DNA of 19,103 nt, taken from contig VBPR01000211.1 of the NCBI GenBank assembly GCA_005877345.1, forward strand, positions 1 through 19,103, given 5' to 3'. The translations under genes were made by a program, and so were the position numbers. The stretch comes from Nitrososphaerota archaeon (GTDB lineage: Archaea; Thermoproteota; Nitrososphaeria; Nitrososphaerales; Nitrososphaeraceae). Below, in pieces: positions 7,678-16,600 of the stretch (position 1 is its first letter; each line of letters opens with the position of its first letter). Below the pieces are notes generated by a model. It saw nothing but the letters and a program-made list of their open reading frames with translations, was not told the DNA's origin and made no database searches.

Positions 7678-7868
7678 CTAAATACACGCTTCATTCGAAA
7701 GGTTACGACAAAATGTCTAGCGATTATTAGGAATTGTGTTCCACATGTTCCACAATCAAATTCGCATCAATATGCCAATGTAGATGCAGGTAAGATGACG
7801 TCGTTAAAGTGATTCAATAGTAATAATGTATAGTGGTGACAGACAGTTACGTTACTGATTACTTGCTT

Positions 7869-8528
7869 TTAAACGCTTTTGGAGTCCCTGATAATGATTG
7901 TAGTAGAAACCATCGATAAATTTGGCGCAAGTATGATGTGACCTTCATCATTTCTTAGACTAGTGTACAATAATCCTATATCAAATATTATACCAGTATT
8001 CCCAAATACCGTAGCCTTGTCTCCTATCCTAAAGGGTCGTGTAATAGCAAGATACAATCCAGAAATTAAATTTCCTATAACATTTTGACTAGCAAAACCT
8101 ATTACAACACCTGTAATTGTTGCAATCGATGCTGCAATAATTGGATCCTCACTCAAATAGGATATTATGATGGATATGATAATAATTGCACCAATTATTC
8201 TAATTAGAATTCGGATTATCTCTGCATTCTTTTTCAAGGCATCATAAGAAAGCTTGTAAAAGACGTTTGCAACAGAGTTTATTACAAAATATCCAATAGT
8301 CGCAACTACACCTACTTTTAAAAAGGTACTATAGCGGGGGTCAAGTAGCTGTCCTATCAAACTGCTTACAATGGCTATAGCAGTTACTATGATAATCGTG
8401 GTCATCAATGATTTTACAAGCGATATTCCTTTTTTCTCAGAACTGCTTTTATTCAACTCTGTATTGTTTTCCTGTTTATGCTGTTTATCCTCCTCATTAT
8501 CCATGAGAAGTGATATGGTACTGTTCAT
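7869..8528 (-). CDS. Short MscS-family mechanosensitive ion channel
   Basis: 219 residues. The first 36 are polar and cytoplasmic. Membrane segments lie at about 40-60, 68-90 and 103-125. They are followed by the diagnostic pore helix and its extension at about 131-170 (GVVIGFASQNVIGNLISGLY, then ITRPFRIGD), and by the beta domain (VFGNTGIIFDIGLLYTSLRN, then IILAPNLSMVSTTI). MscS channels open under membrane tension and release solutes during hypo-osmotic shock. The C-terminal alpha/beta cage of E. coli MscS (286 residues) is missing: the protein ends shortly after the beta domain. Short forms like this are known among archaeal MscS homologues, so I do not call it truncated. ATG 8528 is used; ATG 8504 (MDNEEDK) is an alternative. 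It is transcribed away from the zinc-ribbon gene. Confidence 0.85.
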   Translation of the reverse strand: MNSTISLLMDNEEDKQHKQENNTELNKSSSEKKGISLVKSLMTTIIIVTAIAIVSSLIGQLLDPRYSTFLKVGVVATIGYFVINSVANVFYKLSYDALKKNAEIIRILIRIIGAIIIISIIISYLSEDPIIAASIATITGVVIGFASQNVIGNLISGLYLAITRPFRIGDKATVFGNTGIIFDIGLLYTSLRNDEGHIILAPNLSMVSTTIIIRDSKSV

Positions 8529-8564
8529 ATTTCAAATTTTCATGAACAAATAGTGCAAGAATAT

Positions 8565-8572
8565 GATTTAAA
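8565..8572 (-). promoter_or_regulatory. TATA-like element before the MscS gene
   Basis: GATTTAAATC (8565-8574) is an AT-rich palindrome centred about 40 bases before ATG 8528, which would give a leader of about 14 bases. Weak evidence. Confidence 0.25.
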
Positions 8573-8690
8573 TCACAATATTAAAGCATGCCGTGAGATA
8601 TGCCGGATTAAAATTTGCTGATTCGGTATTTTTATCTAGACTCATAATATCCACTTCCAGAACTTAGGTATGAATTGTCATTTCTAAAGA

Positions 8691-8696
8691 TTTAAA
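8691..8696 (+). promoter_or_regulatory. TATA-like element before the zinc-ribbon gene
   Basis: TTTAAA, about 32-37 bases before ATG 8728. It predicts a start of transcription near 8720 and a very short leader. Confidence 0.3.
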
Positions 8697-8727
8697 GAGA
8701 TGGAATCATGATATAATCAAGATCTTG

Positions 8728-9060
8728 ATGGTAAAGTGCGGAGAATGCAGACTAGAACTTCCACAAGATGCTAGTTTTTGTCCAAAGTGTGGCACGCAAG
8801 TAGGGCTTAAAAAAGATGTTTACAATGTATCTGCTGGTGGTCTAGTTGGGAAAGTCAAAGAGATTGTGCAGGATGCAAGAGTCAAGCGGATAATTATAAA
8901 AGATGAAAAAGGAAAACTTCTTTTATCGATTCCAGTCACATGGGGTACGGCGGGAGCAGTTGCAATGATCACTCTGGCGCCATGGCTAGCTGCCTTGGGA
9001 GTTATTGCAGGCATATTCACAAGGTGTAGAATAGAAGTAGAAAAATCTAAAGAGACCTAG
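8728..9060 (+). CDS. Zinc-ribbon protein with DUF4342-like domain
   Basis: 110 residues from ATG 8728 (a TTG directly before it could also serve). The N-terminus is a CxxC...CxxC zinc ribbon (C4, C7, C18, C21; CGECRLELPQDASFCPKCG). A DUF4342-like domain follows: VKEIVQDARVKRIIIKDEKG, then LLLSIPVTWGTAGAVAMI and a hydrophobic stretch rich in Ala, Leu and Ile (about 75-95), ending TRCRIEVEK. In that family the ribbon or a UBA-like domain precedes a short segment carrying a glycine/alanine-rich hydrophobic hairpin, possibly membrane-associated; the biochemical role is unknown. It stands alone with its own promoter, divergent from the channel gene. The family call is from motif memory. Confidence 0.75.
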   Translation: MVKCGECRLELPQDASFCPKCGTQVGLKKDVYNVSAGGLVGKVKEIVQDARVKRIIIKDEKGKLLLSIPVTWGTAGAVAMITLAPWLAALGVIAGIFTRCRIEVEKSKET

Positions 9061-9155
9061 ATCTATTCATGTCAAGCGGCAACCAGCAAACTAAATTTAA
9101 TAAAGTCTCCTCGTATGGTAAACTTTAAATCTTTCGTATTTTTCTGATGAATACT

Positions 9156-9193
9156 TTCTGTATCATCCATCTAATTCTGTATCATCCATCTAG
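9156..9193. repeat. 19-base tandem repeat, two copies
   Basis: TTCTGTATCATCCATCTAA (9156-9174) is followed directly by the same sequence ending in G (9175-9193). It lies in non-coding DNA. Confidence 0.85.
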
Positions 9194-9964
9194 AACATTT
9201 CAATACTCCACCATTTCATTTTCAAAAAACTTTATGAGGTCGGTATATTACTCAAATATGAGGACGATAGGAAAACGAGGGAGGATATATTTATTTCTTT
9301 TATTCTTACAGTAATTACAATCCTAGGAGATAGTATGATATTGCTGAATAGCAACGCTCCTGTCTAACCTCATCCAAACATAGCTGGATTCAAAAACATG
9401 TCTCATAAGACAATGCCCCTGTTATTTGAGATTTTGTTACCTTTTCAAGGGTAATTTTCCTAATTCACATAGATTTACTTCATTCACATTGACCATTCAA
9501 AGTTTGGGATACTGAGTAGATAAGAAGAAACATGTACAGACCAGTTCATCTTTGCTGCATGACTTGAGAGGAACATTTGAAGTTATAATTGGGTGAACCA
9601 TTAACGATCCTAGTCCAGATAGGTTTCCTTTGTGAATTGACCACATAATTTATCAAACAATAGAAATTAATTTGTAATTTGCTAATCGCCATAATTTTTT
9701 AGAGAAAAATCAAGCAATGAATGTAGAAAGTTGAAACCAGACTGGTGCATCGGCAAGTATGGGAAATATGTCGAAAATTCGATAAACAACCATTCATGTT
9801 TGTCGATATGTAAGGCCAATTGACATGCATAATCTGGGACAGTCTATCATGTAATATTTAGGTCTACTTGTAAGTGTCAGCATATGGAAAACCTAGGTCA
9901 AGACTCCCTTGAATCCTTACAATTTTGCTGCTTGGCATTATCAAAATCGAAAAGAACTGAGAAT

Positions 9965-9974
9965 GTATTTATTA
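9965..9974 (+). promoter_or_regulatory. Probable TATA box of the rpo operon
   Basis: GTATTTATTA (9965-9974) predicts transcription starting near 9996, about a dozen bases before the TTG of rpoH. No other TATA-like sequence stands closer. Inferred from spacing. Confidence 0.35.
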
Positions 9975-10008
9975 CGGCTACTAGATTTGGAATTAAGAAT
10001 CTCAAGTT

Positions 10009-10260
10009 TTGTCTTCTGATAAAAAGGAAATTAAAATTACAAATCACGTATATCAGCCTAAACACGAAATTTTATCCAAAAAACAAGCCGAAGAGGTTTT
10101 AAAGAAATACAATACGAAACCAAGCCAGCTTCCATACATATTAATTAACGACAAGGGATTAGAGGATCTAGATGTGAGACCAGGGGATATTATAAAAATT
10201 ACTAGAATGTCATCCACGGCCGGCGAAAGTGTTTATTATAGATATGTAGTGGAGGATTGA
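10009..10260 (+). CDS. rpoH: DNA-directed RNA polymerase subunit H (RpoH/Rpb5)
   Basis: 83 residues, the usual length of archaeal RpoH, which corresponds to the C-terminal domain of eukaryotic Rpb5 and sits in the lower jaw of the polymerase. Seen: NHVYQPKHEILSKKQAEEVL, KYNTKPSQLPYILINDKG and the conserved end DVRPGDIIKITRMSSTAGES followed by VYYRYVV. The start is TTG at 10009; the frame is open only four codons further upstream and has no ATG or GTG. No Shine-Dalgarno sequence is evident. It is the first gene of the operon and ends three bases before rpoB. Confidence 0.93.
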   Translation: MSSDKKEIKITNHVYQPKHEILSKKQAEEVLKKYNTKPSQLPYILINDKGLEDLDVRPGDIIKITRMSSTAGESVYYRYVVED

Positions 10261-10263
10261 GCC

Positions 10264-13200
10264 ATGTCGCAAAATAAACTTGATATGTGGGCAATAATCC
10301 ACAACATATTACAAAAGGAAGGCGTTGCAAGACAACATCTCAATTCCTATGGGGAATTTGTTGAACGTGGTTTACAAAGTATTATTGATGAAGTTGGCGA
10401 AATAGAGATTGAAACTGCGGAATATCCATATAAAATAAGATTGGGTAAGATAAAATTGCAACAGCCAAGAATTATGGAATTAGACGGTTCAGTAACTCAT
10501 GTGGCTCCTGTCGAGGCTAGGCTTCGTAATCTAACCTACGGATCACCAATAATGCTTGAATGCAGTATTGTTGAAGATGAAAAAATTCTAGAGTCAAGGT
10601 TTATCCATATCGGGGATATTCCCGTAATGGTAAAGTCAAATGCCTGTGTATTACACAATCTTCCTGATACTAAGCTAATAGAACTTGGAGAGGATCCGAA
10701 AGATCCGGGAGGATATTTTGTGATTAATGGTTCCGAACGAGTAATTATTGGTTTGGAAGACTTGTCTTACAACAAGATAATTGTGGATACGGAGGAAACG
10801 ACTGGCAACTTGGTTTACAAAGCAAAGGTATATTCTTCAATAGTTGGATATCGTGCAAAACTGGAACTGATTATGAGGCCAGATGGTTCAATTGTCGCAA
10901 AGATTCCCGGATCACCTGTTGATATTCCACTTATTACGTTAATTAGAGCGCTGGGACTTGAATCTGATAAAGATATTGCAGACGGAGTATCACTAAATTC
11001 AATCATACAGGATGAATTAGAACCCTCATTTGAGAAGGCAGGAGAAATTGAAACTAGTAGAGACGCAATAGTCTACATAAGCAAGAGAATTGCTCCAGGG
11101 ATGCTGGAAGAATTTCAGATAAAGAGAGCAGAAACATTACTTGATTGGGGATTGCTACCACATCTTGGAAAGAATCCTGAAAATAGAAACGAAAAGGCCC
11201 TCTTTCTAGGTGAAGCAACATGCAAGCTCGTTGAATTGAGACTCAATTTGGTAGCATCTGATGACAAGGATCATTATGGAAATAAAGTTATAAAATTTGC
11301 AGGTCAAATGCTCGCCGATCTTTTCAGAACAGCCTTTAGAAATCTTGTCAGAGACATGAAATATCAACTTGAAAGGTCTGGTCAGAAGAGAGGAATAAAT
11401 GCAGTGGCCGCAGCAGTAAGACCCGGCATAATCTCTGATAAATTAAATAATGCCATTGCAACTGGAAATTGGGGCAGAGGAAGAGTTGGTGTTACCCAAC
11501 TACTGGACAGGACAAATTATATATCAACTATCAGCCATCTTCGCAGAATTCAATCACCTTTAAGCAGGAGTCAACCTAACTTTGAAGCAAGGGATCTTCA
11601 CTCTACTCACTTCGGCAGAATTTGCCCGGCTGAGACTCCTGAAGGATCAAACTGCGGTTTGGTAAAAAATATTGCATTATCTTCTATAATCTCTGTAAGT
11701 GTCTTGGTTTCAGAGATAATTGAAAAATTATATGAACTAGGAGCTCACCCTGTCGAGGAGGCTTCTGATATACTACGAAAAAATGGTACCAGAATATTTG
11801 TGGATGGACGTCTAATCGGATATTACGATAATGGCCAGCAGCTGACAGATACACTAAGAAGTTTGCGAAGGTCAGGAAAAATACATGCTCATGTAGGTAT
11901 CTACTACTATTCCAATGAAAATGAAATTGCAACAAAGCGTCTTTATGTAAGTTGCAATTCGGGAAGAATTCTCAGGCCACTTGCTATTGTAAGAGAAGGG
12001 AAACCAGTAATAACTTTGGAGGTTCTTGATTTGATAAAGAGGAATATGAAATCCTGGTCTGACTTACTGTGGATGGGCCTGATAGAGCTTATAGATGCTA
12101 ATGAGGAGGAGAACTGTTATGTCGCAATGGACTTTGGAAGTCTACAACCAAGTCACACTCACCTTGAAATTTATCCACCATCAATTTTGGGTGTCGGAGC
12201 TTCTGTAATTCCATATCCAGAGCACAATCAGTCTCCGAGAAATACATACGAAAGCGCAATGGCAAAACAGAGTTTGGGATTTTCAACACCACTGATGAAT
12301 GCAAGTACTTATGTCAGGCAGCACTTTATGCTGTATCCACAGATCCCAGTAGTTACAACTAAAGCGATAAATCTTCTTGGATTGGAAGAACGTCCTACCG
12401 GACAAAATTGTATTGTCACAGTATTACCATTTGAAGGATATAACATAGAAGACGCAGTAGTTTTCAATAAATCATCAGTTGACAGAGGTCTTGGCAGAAC
12501 TTTCTTTTACAGGGTGTATGAAGCGGAAGCAAAACAATACCCAGGAGGAATGAAGGACAAGTTTGAGATTCCGTCTTCTGATGCAAATATTAGAGGGTAC
12601 CGCGGCGAGAAATCATACAGGTTACTTGAAGACGATGGAGCTATAATGCATGAGTCAATAGTAAATGGAGGTGACATACTGATTGGTAGAACTTCTCCGC
12701 CAAGATTTATGGAAGAGTACAAGGAGTTTGAAGTAAAAGGTCCGTACAGAAGGGATACATCGATAGGTGTGAGACCGTCTGAGAACGGGGTAATTGATTC
12801 AGTTGTGATGACTCAGTCTGTAGATGGAGGAAAGATGTACAAGATAAGGGTCAGGGATATGAGAATACCGGAAATTGGTGACAAATTTGCTTCAAGACAT
12901 GGTCAAAAAGGTGTAATCGGTATGCTGGTTCCACAAGAAGACCTCCCTTATACAGAGGATGGTATAGTTCCGGACGTTATGATTAATCCACATGCATTTC
13001 CATCAAGAATGACTGTTGGTCAATTCATGGAATCAATTGCAGGAAAATCTTCTGCACTTCGAGGGAAAGTAGTTGACGGCTCAGCCTTCGTAGGAGAAAA
13101 AGCTAACGATCTGAAAGAAATATTGGAAAAATATGGTTTCAAGTCTACAGGCAAAGAAGTCATGTATGATGGACGTACGGGCAAAAAATTCAATGCTGAA

Positions 13201-13356
13201 GTTTACGTTGGAGTAGTCTATTATCAAAAGCTTCACCATATGGTTGCTGACAAGATTCACAGTAGAGCAAGGGGACAGGTTCAGATGCTTACAAAACAAC
13301 CGACAGAAGGCCGAGCGAGAGGTGGTGGCCTTAGATTTGGTGAGAAGATTGTTTGA
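10264..13356 (+). CDS. rpoB: DNA-directed RNA polymerase subunit B, main part (frameshifted near 3' end)
   Basis: 1030 residues covering almost all of the unsplit archaeal/eukaryotic-type B subunit, which forms one side of the active-site cleft. Seen: VINGSERVIIGLEDLSYNKI (about 149-168), the fork and rifampicin-region equivalent (THFGRICPAETPEGSNCGLV), PFEGYNIEDAVVFNKSSVDR (GYNIEDA starts at residue 725) and GDKFASRHGQKGVIGMLVPQ (from residue 872). VPDVMINPHAFPSRMTVGQF and GRARGGGLRFGE follow at the end. ATG 10264 has GGAGG at 10253-10257. The family normally continues GGLRFGEMERDC-(L/M)-IAYGAS. Here the frame reads GGLRFGEKIV and stops, and the continuation is found in another frame from 13353. 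About seven bases seem missing after GGTGAG. Read together, the two parts give about 1116 residues, the normal length. Confidence 0.93.
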   Translation: MSQNKLDMWAIIHNILQKEGVARQHLNSYGEFVERGLQSIIDEVGEIEIETAEYPYKIRLGKIKLQQPRIMELDGSVTHVAPVEARLRNLTYGSPIMLECSIVEDEKILESRFIHIGDIPVMVKSNACVLHNLPDTKLIELGEDPKDPGGYFVINGSERVIIGLEDLSYNKIIVDTEETTGNLVYKAKVYSSIVGYRAKLELIMRPDGSIVAKIPGSPVDIPLITLIRALGLESDKDIADGVSLNSIIQDELEPSFEKAGEIETSRDAIVYISKRIAPGMLEEFQIKRAETLLDWGLLPHLGKNPENRNEKALFLGEATCKLVELRLNLVASDDKDHYGNKVIKFAGQMLADLFRTAFRNLVRDMKYQLERSGQKRGINAVAAAVRPGIISDKLNNAIATGNWGRGRVGVTQLLDRTNYISTISHLRRIQSPLSRSQPNFEARDLHSTHFGRICPAETPEGSNCGLVKNIALSSIISVSVLVSEIIEKLYELGAHPVEEASDILRKNGTRIFVDGRLIGYYDNGQQLTDTLRSLRRSGKIHAHVGIYYYSNENEIATKRLYVSCNSGRILRPLAIVREGKPVITLEVLDLIKRNMKSWSDLLWMGLIELIDANEEENCYVAMDFGSLQPSHTHLEIYPPSILGVGASVIPYPEHNQSPRNTYESAMAKQSLGFSTPLMNASTYVRQHFMLYPQIPVVTTKAINLLGLEERPTGQNCIVTVLPFEGYNIEDAVVFNKSSVDRGLGRTFFYRVYEAEAKQYPGGMKDKFEIPSSDANIRGYRGEKSYRLLEDDGAIMHESIVNGGDILIGRTSPPRFMEEYKEFEVKGPYRRDTSIGVRPSENGVIDSVVMTQSVDGGKMYKIRVRDMRIPEIGDKFASRHGQKGVIGMLVPQEDLPYTEDGIVPDVMINPHAFPSRMTVGQFMESIAGKSSALRGKVVDGSAFVGEKANDLKEILEKYGFKSTGKEVMYDGRTGKKFNAEVYVGVVYYQKLHHMVADKIHSRARGQVQMLTKQPTEGRARGGGLRFGEKIV

Positions 13357-13607
13357 TTGCTTATGGTGCGTCTATGATGCTAAAAGACAGGCTTTTAGAA
13401 GAGTCTGACAAGGCTGAAGTGAATATTTGTGAGCGCTGTGGACTGCTCGCCTACTATGATATCAAACAAAGAAGATATGTCTGCAGGGTAGACGGTGATA
13501 GAGCCAAAATTTCATCAGTCGCAATTGCTTATGCGTTTAAACTTTTGTTGCAAGAAATGATGAGCCTTGGTGTTGCTCCAAGATTGGTTCCAAAGGAGAA
13601 GGTGTAA
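13353..13607 (+). CDS. rpoB: RNA polymerase subunit B, C-terminal zinc-ribbon/clamp part in a different frame
   Basis: 84 codons encoding the end of RpoB: IAYGASMMLKDRLLEESDKA, the zinc-ribbon-like CERCGLLAYYDIKQRRYVC and VAIAYAFKLLLQEMMSLGVA, ending in APRLVPKEKV. In intact RpoB this follows GEMERD without a break. A TTG at 13353 overlaps the TGA of the first part, so independent translation by coupling is conceivable. However, there is no good ribosome binding site, and a frameshifting deletion is the simpler reading. In the ribbon the pattern is CxxC...CxxD: the fourth ligand, Cys or (in Sulfolobus, from memory) His, is Asp47 of this piece (codon 13491-13493). It ends six bases before rpoA. 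Confidence 0.88.
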   Translation: MIAYGASMMLKDRLLEESDKAEVNICERCGLLAYYDIKQRRYVCRVDGDRAKISSVAIAYAFKLLLQEMMSLGVAPRLVPKEKV

Positions 13608-13612
13608 GCATT

Positions 13613-16600
13613 ATGGAGATACAAGATACCATAAAAATTTTAGGTGGTATTAGATTTAGCGTACTATCCCCGGTTGAAATACGAAAATACAGCGTCGTTG
13701 AAATTACTGCTCCAGAAACATATGATGAGGACGGGATGTCTGTTCAAGGTGGTCTCATGGACAGCAGACTTGGAACACTGGAACCCGGTCAGAAGTGTGG
13801 TACCTGTGGAAACACATCGGCAAATTGTCCCGGACACTTCGGTCATATTGAATTGGCTGAAGCTGTATTGCACATTGCATTTGTAGATGATATCCACAAA
13901 TTGCTACTAGTTTCATGCAGGTCATGTAGCAGGTTAAAACTTACAAATGAAGATTTGGCAAAATTCAAGGAGCTTCGAGATACAAAGGCCGCATACGCTG
14001 TAATAACTCTCGAGAATATAAAGGAGGAGATAATAGAGAAAGCAAAAAAGGTAAAGATATGTCCACATTGTCAAAAAGAACAGTATGATCTAGTCTTCAC
14101 TAAACCTACAATATTTGTTGAAAAAACTGAGATAGGTGAAAACAGGCTTCTTCCAATAACAATCAGAGAACGACTAATGAATATTCCAAATGATGATCTC
14201 GTTTTGTTGGGGTATGACCCAGAAACCGCAAGACCTGAATGGTTCGTTTTGCAGGTCTTACCTGTTCCTCCAGTTACTGTTAGACCATCAATTATCCTAG
14301 AAACGGGTATTAGATCAGAAGACGATCTCACCCACAAATTAGTTGATATTATTCGAGTTAATCAAAGACTAAAAGAAAGTAAAGAAGCAGGGACACCACC
14401 TCTCATTGTCCAGGATCTGGTTGATCTTCTTCAATATCACGTAACTACTTATTTTGACAATGAGGTTTCTGGAATCCCGCAGGCTCATCATAGATCCGGC
14501 AGACCATTAAAGACTCTAACACAAAGACTGAAAGGAAAAGAAGGACGATTCAGAGGATCGTTATCTGGCAAGAGAGTCGATTTTTCCAGCAGAACAGTAA
14601 TATCTCCAGATCCGAATTTGACCATCTCTGATGTTGGTGTTCCAGTTGATGTGGCAAAAAAACTAACGATACCAGAAACGGTTAGTGACTGGAACATTGA
14701 AGAATTAAAGAAAATGATAATTAATGGACCGAACGATTATCCTGGTGCTAATTACATCATAAGACCTGATGGAGTAAAAATACGACTTGATTACGTTACT
14801 GATAGAAATGTGTTGGCTGATTCAATAAGTCCTGGATATGTTGTAGAAAGGCATCTACGAGATGGAGATGCAGTTATCTTCAACAGACAACCTTCCTTGC
14901 ACAGGATGTCCATTATGGCACATTATGTAAAGGTACTTCCATATAGAACATTTAGATTACATCCTGCAGTCTGTCCCCCTTACAATGCAGATTTTGACGG
15001 AGATGAAATGAACCTTCATGTCCCACAGAGTGAAGAAGCACGTGCAGAAGCTGCGCTCCTCATGAGAGTTCAAGATCAACTTATTTCTCCAAGGTATGGC
15101 GGGCCAATTATTGGAGCAATAAGGGATTTCATTACAGGTGCTTTTATCCTAACACAGGATAAGACATTTTTGAAAGAAGAAGAATTTACTAATCTTGCGT
15201 TACTAGGCGGATATTTAGGACCCCTTCCGGAGCCAAAACATCATGAAAATGGTAGAAAAATCTATACTGGAAAGCAACTTTTTTCACTATTTCTGCCAAA
15301 GGACTTTAATTTTATTATCACTTCAAAATGGAACAAGGCGTCAAAGGGTGAAGGGAAAGATGTTGTCATAAAAAATGGTGAGTTAGTAAGTGGTGTTATT
15401 GACAAGGCGTCCATTGGTGCAGAAGAACCAGACAGCGTCCTACACAGAATTGCTAAAGACTATGGAAACGAAGCAGCAAAACGATTCTTGGATTCAATAC
15501 TTATCGTTCTAAAAACATATCTGACACAAAATGGCTTCTCGTATGGCTACTCTGATCTTTGGTTGCCAGATGATACCAGAACTGAGATTAGTAATGTTAT
15601 TCTCAAAGCATATGAAAAGGTATATGAACTAATAAAAGAATACGATGAAGAAACGTTACCATTAACTAGAGGTTTGTCACCTGCAGAAGCATTAGAACTA
15701 TATGTTGTAAATGAACTTTCGAGAGCACGTGATAGAGCCGGAAAAACTGCAGACCGTGCATTTCCTGATGACAATTCAGGTGTTATTATGGCCTCAACCG
15801 GAGCAAGGGGTTCAACGTTAAATATTGGACAGATGACAGCTGCTCTAGGTCAACAGTCCATCAGAGGCAGAAGAATCACCAAAGGATATAGAGATAGATC
15901 ACTACCACATTTCAAACCCAATGATGCTAATCCTGATTCCAAAGGTTTTATAAAATCAAACTACAGGGATGGGCTAAGTCCACTCGAATTTTTCTTCCAT
16001 GCCATGGGCGGCAGAGAGGGGCTTGTTGATACTGCGGTAAGGACCCAACAGTCTGGGTATATGCAAAGAAGATTAATCAATGCACTGGAACATTTGAAGA
16101 TAGAATATGATCAAACTGTCAGAGATCCACATGGTAATATAATACAGTTTGTTTATGGGGAAGATGGGATAGATCCGGCAAAAAGCGATCATGGCGAAGC
16201 AGTAAATATTTCTAGATTAATAGAAGGCGAATTACTAGTCGATGAAGGTAAAAAAGCCACCGAAAAAGAAGTTTCAGAAATAGTCCATAGACAGGCAAAG
16301 ACTCTAAACCAAAGACTTAGAGAAAAGTTGCTAGTATCATTTAGTCAAAACAAACTAAGCAGAGATGGCGCTAACAAAGTAATAAAGAGAACACTTGACC
16401 TTATCAACAAAGCAATGGTTGAACCAGGAGAAGCGGTAGGAGTTGTTACTGCCCAATCAATTGGTGAACCAGGAACTCAGATGACACTTCGAACATTCCA
16501 TTTTGCAGGTGTTAAGGAAAGAAATGTTACCTTGGGATTACCTAGGTTAATAGAACTTGTTGATGCGAGAAAAAAACCTGTCACACCTACTATGGATGTT

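Larger units (their letters stand above)
9061..10008. other. Long intergenic stretch before the RNA polymerase operon
   Basis: No convincing gene on either strand. It contains a 19-base tandem repeat (9156-9193). A 57-codon frame (9194-9367) has a membrane-like segment, EDIFISFILTVITILGDSMI, and may be a gene remnant. A 72-codon frame from 9884 runs into rpoH in another frame and looks spurious. The promoter of the operon lies at the right end. Confidence 0.5.

Noticed and set aside
9500..9600. Fragment SSSLLHDLRGTFEVIIG, slightly like a histidine-kinase dimerisation box
   Set aside because: Too short, no surrounding kinase motifs, and stops close on both sides.
9884..10102. 72-codon ORF overlapping rpoH
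   Set aside because: Its second half is rpoH read in another frame, and the first half shows no recognisable feature.
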